In this document: positions 23,275-33,569 of the stretch, in pieces | Layout: each line of letters opens with the position of its first letter | Numbering within the stretch: position 1 is the first letter of the stretch | DNA from: Paramacrobiotus metropolitanus | Taxonomy: Eukaryota > Tardigrada > Eutardigrada > Parachela > Macrobiotidae | Assembly: GCF_019649055.1 (NCBI RefSeq) | Contig: NW_026570224.1 | Coordinates: 1,550,001 to 1,614,000, forward strand | Reading direction: 5' to 3' | Length of the DNA: 64,000 nt | Notes under the pieces: generated by a model | What the model saw: only the letters and a program-made list of their open reading frames with translations | The model's database searches: none | Told to the model about the DNA's origin: nothing | Program-made: the position numbers and the translations under genes

Positions 23275-23820
23275 TACCGTAATTATCGAATTTGCCGCAC
23301 TGGGCGGCAAATGGTTCGAATACCATGGAGCAGGTGCGCTTATTTCGGGGAGGTGCGCTTATTTCGCGGAGTGCCTTTATTTTTCGAACAATAAATTTTA
23401 GAAGGGGCGCTTATTTTTCAAACAATAAATTTCGGAGGGGCCCATGATTTTTCGAAACAACAGCGCATCGTGCTCTATTGAAAATAAGCGCCTCAGTTAC
23501 CGAGTATATGGCTAGCTAGCAATGTGAGTGTGATACCTATACTGAAGTACTTCCATAGTAGTAACTGGGTAATTTTTGTTGCTACATCTTTGATTGTACT
23601 CGAACATATGGCCATGTTAAAGTTTCGATCACAACTCAGCTACATATGATTAAGTAAATACGTTTTAAAACACAAAATGCGGTGTAATTACCGGTTTATT
23701 GGACTTAACATTTAATTACCGCACCGGGTGCGGTAATTTCGGGGGGTGCGGTTATTTTTCGAACATGAATGCGGCGGTGCGCTTATTGCGGGGGGTGCCA
23801 CAAATTCGATAATTACGGTA
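23275..23820. mobile_element. MITE-like element with TA ends, copy 2
   Basis: Same termini as the element at 21054-21530 (TACCGTAATTATCGAATTTG and its inverse), about 546 bp. The interior has several degenerate units containing GCGCTTATTTTTCGAACAA and GGTGCGCTTATTTCG, the reverse-strand version of those in copy 1. No transposase frame; it would have to be moved in trans. Two copies within 2.3 kb suggest a numerous family in this genome. Confidence 0.85.
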
Positions 23821-23940
23821 ACTTGTAATATCGAACCGGCATCACGCACATTGAACTAACCGGCGTTTCTGTAATAATTAGCCCACACAATGCATGGCAT
23901 TAATGCAATGGCATTAGTACTCGTAATTAAGATAGGCGAC

Positions 23941-25070
23941 AGATTTCAGTGAAACTGGTTTGTAAGAAAGCCGGCGTATATCATCCTCATCGGCGAGACG
24001 TACTTCCGATGAAAAAAACTATCACCTCCACTTTGAAAAGCGACTGCCAAGCAGCTATCCGTCTGAAGCTGGTCAGTGGTCAACGGAATATTGGAAGTCA
24101 TCCACGTGCCGGCTGCAGAAGACCAAAACCACGAGCTGTCGCAAACGATAGCAAAACATTTTCCTGAAACGAGACGGCTGTCTAATATGGAGGAGACGAC
24201 TGTGGAGCAGCTGATCCTCGGTCGCGTGCCACCGAGAATCACAGCCAGCACTGTAACACTTCACGTCGGTCGAGCGGGATAACCGGAACTATTATCACGA
24301 AAGAAATCTTCAACCGGGGAACGAAATTACGCACGGAAAAGAGGCAAGGGCGAGAGGAGCACGAAATTCTTACGGAATTTCTTCGGGAACACAGACAGAG
24401 ATGCGAACGGCACTTATGACGGAACAGACGCGTTGCGCACTGCGCAATGCATTTCCCCAGAAAGGCGGGCTAGAACTTCCTGCAGAATTGAATCTGTGCC
24501 AAAATAACGAGGCCACTTTTCTATATGCGGATCCATGGAGGAAGCATTGTGCAGCCCATGTTTAACGGTGTAAGCCACTACGTTTGGCGCTGTATAACTG
24601 TACATGTGACATCCCTGGTCTTGCCCGGATCTACTGTTCAACAGGTCAAATGTCCACAGACTGGCTGAAACTGCAGTTACATTTCAGGTTTCCCATCCGG
24701 TCCTCCGGACAGCAAGGGCAAGGGTCAGATCAGCATCGAGTACGTCCCGGTCCACGGACAATTACTTGAAGGAAATACTGTAACTGCTTGATATACTACT
24801 CGTTTGCCTTTAATTTACCTATGACCTATTACTGGGCAAACAGATCCAAAACGCCAACTACGCCCAGGAGGACGAACTGCGCCACTGGTTTTTAACCGTA
24901 ATCGAAACCGGCACATTGGCGCCTTCTCCAAGGTCGTAATTCTCGAACGAAAACCACGGTGAAAGGTCATAACTGCACAGTAACAGCAGCAGATACGGTG
25001 GAAATACGCCGTATATATACGGTTGCATCTGCCCAGCGGATACAGATCAGTTGCGCTGTGAATGTTGCTC
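23941..25070. other. GC-rich block with open frames, unresolved
   Basis: About 1.1 kb that is clearly more GC-rich than its flanks and has coding-like frames that I cannot join into a gene. On the plus strand, one frame runs from about 24076 (ILEVIHVPAAEDQNHELSQT, then VEQLILGRVPPRITASTVTL) to a TAA at 24280 and stays open beyond it to about 24500. Another near 24690-24770 reads SGPPDSKGKGQISIEYVPVH with a possible donor, followed by an acceptor near 24843 and QEDELRHWFLTVIETG. On the minus strand a frame covers 24251-23946. The 'LGRVPPRI' piece recalls the SMP lipid-transfer domain ('lG..PP.I'), but this is weak. It may be a decayed gene or element, or a real gene with small exons. Confidence 0.3.
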
Positions 25071-25969
25071 ACATACTAAACCATACGATAACAACTTTAG
25101 GCTCTGTTTCATAAATTCACCATCTCAAGAAAAAATAAAAACGTTTGTGAACGTGTGTTCGTGGACGTGACGTATGTGGACGTGTGTCTGAGAAATGATT
25201 GAAAGAACCCTACAATTTCCCGTTTTTGCCCTAACTAGTAGTCGAAAATACTCCGCGAAATGTTCTCGCGCGGTTTTTGGTCTGTTAAACTTTTTGTTCG
25301 CAGTTTTATTGTGCCGGGAAAAGCTCTCGCGTGTAGTCAATACTCATAGCGCGAGATACTCTCCGCGTAGCCAAAACTCATAGCGCGGGAGTGTTCTCGC
25401 GTGTAGACATGACCTTATTTTTATAACCACGCAGCACAAATTCCAAAATTGGTAAAGGATTAAATCAACATATATAGAAACAAAAGCGGTGTACCGTAAT
25501 TGCATGGATTTAAAATTATTGCCAAAACTACACGTATAAAATTTCGCATGAACAAAATGCTTCCGCTGGCGGTAAGCACTACAAGCACTCACTGAACAAG
25601 CAGCCGCACAAAGTTCCTGCTGCTCATTGCCATAGCGTAAATTAATATCTATATATAGACTTCATGTAAAAATTTATTATGTTTATGATTTTATTGCTTT
25701 GTTAGGTACCGGTAATTGTTATACTTTTTTAGACTTTAATTTGCGAAGGTTTATAATTTGTTGCTTTTGCTTCCCAGATCGTTTTCACTTTTCATTACTG
25801 TTTCTTTTTTTAGACTGGGGTGTACGGACTTTCGTGCTTGCGTTTTACTTTGGTCAGATGTTTTCAAAAGTTTGCATAGCATCGGTAGCAACTACTTGCA
25901 GTACTTTCAAACCGACTGAATAGGTGTAGCCAGTGGTGGATGCTGCTCATTGATAAGGAAGTTCCTCAA

Positions 25970-28700
25970 ATGATCAAATCGCATAATGAACGGGGAACTT
26001 GGTACTGGTATGTCCTGCTATTGGAGGTATCGCTGAACATCTGCGGGGAATATTCCCCCACAAGCACAATCGCATCAGATAGGCCGAAAGTTTTCGTTGC
26101 CCTAGTCGTGCGAAACGCGGAGCATGTGCTGCCATACGTTTTGGGTGGTTTGGAACGACAGAACTATCCACAGAACAGGATGACCATCTGGTTCGTACTT
26201 CTGGGTTGGGATTAAAGAAATGTGCATCCACATTTGGTTGTTCAGCTTAGATTGTCTGTTTCATGCAGGATCAGAACGGACTGCAACATGGACCAAACCA
26301 GCGAGCTTCTTAAAAAATGGCAGCAAGGAACGAATGGTGTATACGCGGCTGTCGATTTGGAAGTTCTGCCTTGTTCGCTCCCACACGAGAAATACCCATT
26401 TGCGATGGATGATACACGAGCGCGACATGTTGAAATGCTGCGAGACACAGCCATGGCTACCTCGCGCCAGCTGGCTTATGACTTCGTTATGGTACGGTTG
26501 TGCACGGTGTGATCTGTGAAGTGCGCATGCATTCGAAAACGTCCACTGGCATGTTCAGTTCTCGACAGCATTGCAACGAGTACGCTTTCGTCTTGTTATT
26601 GACATTCCTGTGCAGTTTCTGGATTCCTCATCGTTTCTTGTCGATCCTTCCTCAATTACGGATTTGGTGGATTCAGGCCGGTATGGGGACTGTATGTGTT
26701 TTTTGTCAGGGTTTAAAACTCTTACGTAAAAACTTTATAAAAATTGTTGAGCTTCTGTAGAGACTAGTTGGCGCGCTTCGAGACTGTGTGGTAGCATAAT
26801 TGTTTCATTTATGTTGTTTGGCTTTGCACTCATAGCGACATCATCGGGCCATTTTTGCCTTCGCTCAACAAACATGGAAACTTTTGGTGCAACACTTCCA
26901 CCGAAGTAAGTCCAGCCATTTGCACGTTTGCAACAGATGTTCATAGTATTACTACGTGTTATTGTTAATTTTAAAATGTATGGCCATAGTCCTTGTGGCA
27001 TTGTTAGCGTGATTACGAATGAATTGCTCCCATAACTACAGAATGTACAGACTACAGACTCTGTACTTGAATGTAATTAATTGACTCGACATTGCGTAGC
27101 TTTTAATTTTTTGATTTGTAGATTGCACTACGTATAGCGTATGGCGGTGGCTCATTGTCAGTAATATTTTATGCCTGCAACTTTTTTGTGTTGCAGGGTC
27201 GTTATATCAGATCTGAAGATTGTACTGAGATTTTTGAATTTCAAAAACTCGGCATTTTTGACGTTGGCTTGGTACATGGGGTTTTAATGATTAATTTGAA
27301 AAATCCTGATCTCCTGGATCTGCGGTTTGGCTCAGAAAAGAGCGACATGAGACAGTACCAGCAATTTCTTCTCAATATGATCCGTCGAAATGTTACGGCG
27401 AATATTATTAATAAAAGGCAATACGGATACAGTATGATACCGTTAGTTAACGGTAGCACTTTTCTGGACCAGACTGATGGTTTCCGGAATCTCCAGCTGG
27501 AAGTTTTGGGTAAGTTCATATTTGACATGGGCTGAAGTTGTCTTGTTTGATTTTGCACAGAAGATCATGATGTAAGTATCACCTACCACACTCTCGCTAT
27601 TGGTTGCATTTTGTGTGGTTTTCCAGTGTATCGCGAAGCCATTCCGCAAACAAAATACATCACCGTTGAAGAGGAGGATCCCGATACACTGGGTTTTGAC
27701 CACATTTATTTCATAAATTTGGATCGGAGACCGGACAGGAAAAAGCGCATGCAGAATAGCTTTCAAGCCCTGAACATGGAAGTGGAACGTATTAGTGCAG
27801 TTGATGGAGAGTAAGTCGTGAGATGTAACATAAACTGAGTCATCGCCGCAGGCTTATCAGCTGCGAATATTCATCAGACTGTATCAATCTTCATAATTTT
27901 TGTCCAGTGTGACAAAATCTTGAGATACATTTATTTCCGTTGGTATGATACACTCACACTAATTCAACGAGTCGTTAACTGCATTTAATCCGAGAATGGG
28001 CACAGGAAATTGAATCATGACTTGCTCGACACCATGGGAATTTCAATGCTGCCCAGCTATGAGGATCCCGCACAAAAAACGCCCCTTGACAATGGGTGAA
28101 TATGGATGTTTTCTCAGTCATTACGCAGTGTGGCGCAATGTAGTGGAGAAAGGGTATCGGCAAGTGTTAGTACTGGAGGATGACATCCGTTTTGATTACA
28201 ACGTTCGCCATCGCATGACCCAAGTCTGGGAGGATATAGACCGGCTGAATCTCGAATGGGATCTCATCTATCTGGGACGGAAGCGATTGATGGATGATGA
28301 GGAGCCCTATGTGAAAGGCAGTCAGCATTTGGTGCACGTCAGCTATTCATATTGGACATTATGCTACATGTTGAGCAGTACCGGAGCGCAGAAGTTGTTG
28401 GCTGGTAATCCGTTGACCAAAATGGTACCTGTGGACGAATATTTGCCCATTATGTTTGATCGCCATCCTAATGAGGAGTGGAAGGGCTCTTTCGAGAATA
28501 GGGATTTGCGTGCGTTTTCTGCATATCCACTGCTGGTGTATCCGACCCATTATACTGGAGAATTTGGATATATCAGCGATACGGAGAACATTGCGGAATG
28601 GGGTGATGGATTAGATGATGGAGCAGAGGAGCGTGAGCCGATCAGCGATAGCGAAGCTAATGGCAGGGATTTGGCCTTGTCAACGCATGATGAACTTTGA
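25970..28700 (+). CDS. COLGALT: Procollagen galactosyltransferase (glycosyltransferase family 25), one frameshift
   Basis: ER-luminal enzyme that adds galactose to hydroxylysine of collagen. Exons: 25970-26190, 26269-26491, 26616-26680, 26836-26905, 27197-27509, 27627-27810, 28006-28700. About 589 aa if the frame is continuous; human COLGALT1 is about 620. An in-frame ATG at 25940 is possible, but 25970 places the hydrophobic signal segment (WYWYVLLLEVSLNICG) better. N-terminal domain: VFVALVVRNAEHVLPYVLGG. C-terminal GT25 domain: HIYFINLDRRPDRKKRM, YGCFLSHYAVWRNVV and the acidic motif VLVLEDDIRF. The C-terminus HDEL is an ER-retention signal, agreeing with RDEL in vertebrate family members. 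Oddities: the last exon carries one extra A in an A6 run at 28074-28079 that shifts the frame, and the N-terminal domain has DSS where I recall the family DxD. Confidence 0.92.
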
Positions 28701-29091
28701 AAGGCGTGGTTGTGTTACTCGTGTGCCATTGTTAGATACATTTGATAGATTTTCGTGCCAAAATCTGGTGCCTTGACAAATAGTTCCTAGTTTTTACTGT
28801 ACTTGTGAGATCTAGTCTGCTATTTTTTGGGATTCTCAGTGACATTCATAGTATTCTTATTTCTTTTCTAGCGTTGTTTTCTGATGGTGCAGAACTCTGA
28901 TTCGGTGTTTTTAATTTTTATTAATTTTTTTTACGAGTATTAGAACAACTGACATCAACTTTGAGATCTAGTGAAATATTTTTATTAGACTTTCTTAAAA
29001 CTCTGTACATTGTATTGATGTCCTGAAATTAGACTCCTGGTCGTCAGGACGTGATGTGTGATTTTTTATAACAAATGTTTGAACAACAACG

Positions 29092-32000
29092 TCACCACAA
29101 AGCTGCATGTGCACAGTGGAAGTGCGGATCATCCGAGAGATCATGCCTCTGAAATCATTAATAGCAATTGACAATATATTGCCAAAGAAATCATACAAAA
29201 CACGGTATTTCTTTGAATTTATCCAAAAGCCGTTTTGTTTCGCTCAAATATTCATGTTCGGCCAAATGCCAACGGAAATCTTTCTGTAAACGGTATATTC
29301 GAGGTTGGTTGTGATCATGAATTCCGTCGAGCAACATTCCAAAATCGTTTCTGTAGAAGTTGCAAAATGTTGTATTCTGCATAATTATTATGAAAGTAAA
29401 AACTACTTTGCTTTCAAAACGTGGCACAGACAGAGATTAGAACGGTTTTTGATATTAATTTATACATACCCATCTCTCAAAAAATTAGCTAATAAATTGT
29501 GAAACTGACGCTCCACTTTCTTGCAGACTTGTTGTTCCGACAGATTAGTGGCACGCATACGTAATCCAAAAAGAACTGCCGATTCAACACCTGAATCAGT
29601 TAAACAAAACTTGAAAAGACACCAGTAGGTAGGTACAGACAGATATGCAAAATGTATATAGTCAATACCACTAACCGAATTCAGTGTTATATCCGCAGCT
29701 TGATGAATCAATGTCAAGGTCAAAAATACGATAATTAGAATGTTTGCTCGAATCCAAGGACTGTTTGGCAAAGATCTCATATTCCATTATTAGCGGTATT
29801 TTATCCACCAGTTCTTCCACATGCTGAACATTTGCAAATTGCAAACAGCAAGCATTCGATATCAAGGGGTGTACAGAAAAGATTTAAAAAATGTATTCAT
29901 ACCTTTTTCGATATTTCTTTGTTTTCGTTTAGCAGAGAATCGTTCTCGTTTAAAAAGTGTGTTGCTATAAAATCGTGATGGGCAAAGGTCATATCACAGT
30001 GCAGAAGTCCTGATATTGTGTGGATCAAAAGGTCGTAATCATCGCTCCTAACTTCGCTTTGATAAACTGCTCTTGAAGGTCCACTAAAATTTTTTATGTC
30101 AAAAACTGCGAAAATAACAAAAGGAAACAATCATTCCATCAAAGCAATCAGCAACTACCGTAAATTGTAAAATGTCGTAGTACTATGCAGCACGATGCTG
30201 CTGCTTGTAGCATAGTTTACACTTTGCACAAATCGCAGTATAATCTGCGCGTACATTGAATGTAAGACAATACATAGTTTGATGCGGTGTTGCGATACCT
30301 GAACTGTGGAGTTGCTGATGACTAGGCAGAGTAGGCACCATTCCCCGTAGAATACTTCCTTCAAATGTGGCGCTGCGAAATCTTCGCTGAGGTTCATCTG
30401 GTACAACATCCAGTTCCAGCGATGGGAACCAGTGTACGGATTGTGTACTGCTGTTGGTGGTCTGTATAAGCATGTAATATGAGCCCATTCGCAAACAGAA
30501 TAATTCTGCGCAAATACTAATCACGCAGAACGGCGACGTTTTCTGCATCTTAAATAATAAATGATCTTAGTGTAATTTACAACAAAATGGTTTCATATTG
30601 CGCATTACAGACAAACAAGCGCAAGTGCTTTCAGTTCATTATAGTTATATCGAAGTTGACCTTTTTCTCCTCGGCGGCTGTGAGATCCGGCTCAGGTGTG
30701 TTGCGAAGACATTTGAGCAGTTCGTCGGAAGTATTAGTTGAGCATTCCAAAGTGGATGCTAAAGTCATGCTTTGTGGTAATCCAAAAGGCCGCACTGAAT
30801 ATTGCCCCGCAAAGCTGGCAGGACTCGTGCCCAACAGGATAATGCCGGAAACTATGCCTAACAGACAACAATTTACATTATATAGCCTATGCAACTTTTT
30901 TTTCACGAGCAGAAGCAGCCGTTAGCGTTCTCCTTGATAAGGATGCCTTACTCTTTATTTCGCGGTCAATCAGTAAAAGAGACGCCAGCAGCGCTCCAGA
31001 ATCTTGACCGCAAAGCGTGATCCGCGTTGGATCCGCCCCAAAGCGATCAATAAACATCTGTATCCATTTGAGACCGATTTTGATATCTTTTATTCCCCAG
31101 TTGCCTTGTGCGTTGAAGTCGTCAAGGCTAAGGAAACCTGGAGATTTTTTTTAAAGTTGATGATAAAATTGTTGCAGGTTACACAGGCTATACTTCTATA
31201 CGAGTACAATAAGTAAACATTCTGCAGCTGAACAGGTAAAACGCACCGGCAGAGAACAGGTAAAACGCACCTGAATGCACTGTATGGTCTGTGCTCGAAG
31301 TGTTAAATTCGTTACACTCACCAAATGGTCCTAAACGATAATTTATGGTGACTACAACAGCATCAAGTTGTTTCGCCAAAATTGTGCCGTTCAATAAATG
31401 ACCTGCTCCACCTGCAGCAGAAACGCCAACCACTAATTAATCTGCCAGAATAATTTACGGAAATCGGCATAGATAAATAAACCTTCGATTCATTAATTGG
31501 TTTGATTAATGATTTGAGAGCAAAACTTTAACTGTGAATACGGATCGCTCATTTTTCTATATTACCGGTAATTCTATATCCAAAAAAATGCAAATTTTAA
31601 ATATCCTATGAACCATACTACATTAAGAAACTGTACGGAAGACTAAACCGAAGCGGAAGTTAGCCGTTTGGATGGAATCGATAATTTCCACATGCTGCAC
31701 ATCCGGCCGCCACTGTCACTTTCACTCAAATGCATTTGTTAGTCTTTTTATACTTCATGAATAAATCATGATTGACTGTGGCTATAAAAATCTTTTGCTA
31801 AACTTGCCCGGCTAAATTTGTAGCAGTCTAATAATTTGATTTCCTGCACCGTATCGACTGATTCAACTCCGCTGTATTTTGTTTCGATTAGAACGCGTGG
31901 TAGCCGTATGTACGGGCTACTTCGGATGTCCAGTAACCGCAGCTGCTTTCGCTTAGTATCAAAGCTTTCAAAATATTAGAACAACATTGGCCGTAAAACA

Positions 32001-33569
32001 TCATTTAGGATAATATAACAAAATGCGCAAATTGCTCAGCTATGGGAATACCGAATATATATTATAGTGAAAACCTGCGCGGGCGTGCCTTTAAAATCGC
32101 CTCCGTGAATGTAAACCATGACAGGCCAGGCTTCTTGCTTAAGCAGCGGATGCTCCTTATTTACGACCGGCAGATGTATGTTGAGATATAAACAGTCTTC
32201 GCTGACATTATCCAGTCTTTCCCCAACCGAAATGTTCCGCTTTTGTAGTTGTGGACACATTGGTCCAGGTGTGTCAAATGGCTTCCGCTGACCGTTTTTG
32301 CCACGGAATTGCTTATTATCGTAATCGTCAAAAATTTTTGGCGCCTAAAAACAAAGCAGTGAACTAAAAACAAAGCACAATACCCAGGTGGTCGCTCTGG
32401 GAGCCTTTCAAGAAGGTATAACAATGGTATAGTATAACAAACTCAGTCCGTTCAATAATATATATAGCGTGCAATTTTTTGTACTTACAAAATTTATGAA
32501 GTTGGCGCTTTTAAAATCCGTTACCGATGCGTAATTAATAACAACGACATTGTGTGAGGAGATTAATAATCCCGTAAATACCCAAAATAAACTCAGAGTA
32601 TACTCTTAATACACTTTCTTTCCTACATTAATGTTGTATCACAGTGATTTTGGTCTGGTAACTTGACTCAACAGTTACGAACTTGCATGTAGATCTTTTC
32701 CAATGATGCGCTAACATACTTTGTAATTCGATGAAAACTGCTACACTGTCGCATCGTAAGCATGAAATATGGCAAATTGCTGCATAATATACTGCATACA
32801 TATCGCTAATATCTGGGGGCACCCAGTAGTCAGCAGTGACCACTGATCACCTTAATTTAACAGTTTGTTTATGAGGTATATTTTCCATTGATTGCATTAC
32901 TGTAGCTAGCAACATTTTCTAAAATAAACAACCCGATATGCATGTTGGCGAACAGTAACAAAAAAAGTCTCACCCTTATCGCTGCAGAACATTTAGATAT
33001 TCCAACAGTAACTTAAATGCTTTTCAGAATATGCTGCTGTGTACAGATACTCTATAAAAATGATATAATCCTGATAAGCAAATATATAAAAATAAATATG
33101 TATAAAAAAATAAGTTTATGTATGCGGTTGCAAACACTGACTGTGAGCTGTGTACTATGCTTTTGAGAGCATTTAAAATTTTTTCATGCAGTCATTGTAT
33201 TGAGGCTATGCATGTCCTCTGCTGGTTTTTTCTGCACTATTATTTGTCGCAGATATGAAATGCTTATAATTTTGTGGAGTTTTTTTCCAGAAAATATTTA
33301 ATGGCGTGGCTTGCTGCATTACGCATCACAAATTACTCACGTATCAGCTAAATAAATTCATTTACCTGGAACCGCTCTGCTGAGGCATACTTCAGACCTA
33401 AAAATTCCCACGATTTCCACTCAAGATCATCGGAATGCCATGAAAGGCGCCCGCTTATTTTGGACTGATGCAAGTGTACTTCACCATTATAAAGATTGGA
33501 ATAATCCATATAATTGAATGCCCTTGCGCCACATAACCCGGCTAGCATAACAAGCATGCTAATTTTCAT
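29092..33569 (-). CDS. Secreted cholinesterase-like protein, catalytically dead
   Basis: Carboxylesterase/cholinesterase fold. Exons (minus): 33569-33366, 32344-32089, 31411-31322, 31137-30952, 30857-30661, 30461-30299, 30069-29903, 29823-29676, 29590-29470, 29350-29197, 29148-29092; phases close to 580 aa, the usual family length. Signal peptide MKISMLVMLAGLCGARA; landmarks FLGLKYASAERF, VSEDCLYLNI, YIHGGDF, VVVTINYRLGPFGFLS and GNWGIKDIKIGLKWIQ. The nucleophile elbow, GxSxG in active enzymes, reads GQDSG, so the Ser position (about residue 229) is Asp. The acidic residue region (LRGMVPTLPSHQQL) lacks the expected Glu, and the His motif (GV.HG) reads GVESAVLFG. All three catalytic residues are therefore missing. 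There is no C-terminal transmembrane segment, so it is a secreted pseudo-esterase, perhaps adhesive or binding. The second intron uses a GC donor. The last exons (30069 start, 29148 start) are less certain. Confidence 0.85.

Noticed and set aside
27561-27571. 11-nt micro-exon in the galactosyltransferase gene (CACAG|AAGATCATGAT|GTAAGT)
   Set aside because: Including it would break the frame; joining 27509 directly to 27627 restores phase and family sequence.
29903-30092. Acceptor TTTTAG at about 30092 for the seventh esterase-like exon
   Set aside because: It gives the wrong phase after the preceding exon; the acceptor ending CAAGAG before 30069 keeps the frame, although its pyrimidine tract is weak.
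32075-32088. Using the GT donor after GCGCAG in the esterase-like gene
   Set aside because: The phase does not agree with any downstream acceptor and the resulting protein lengthens the HGG-NG loop compared with the family.
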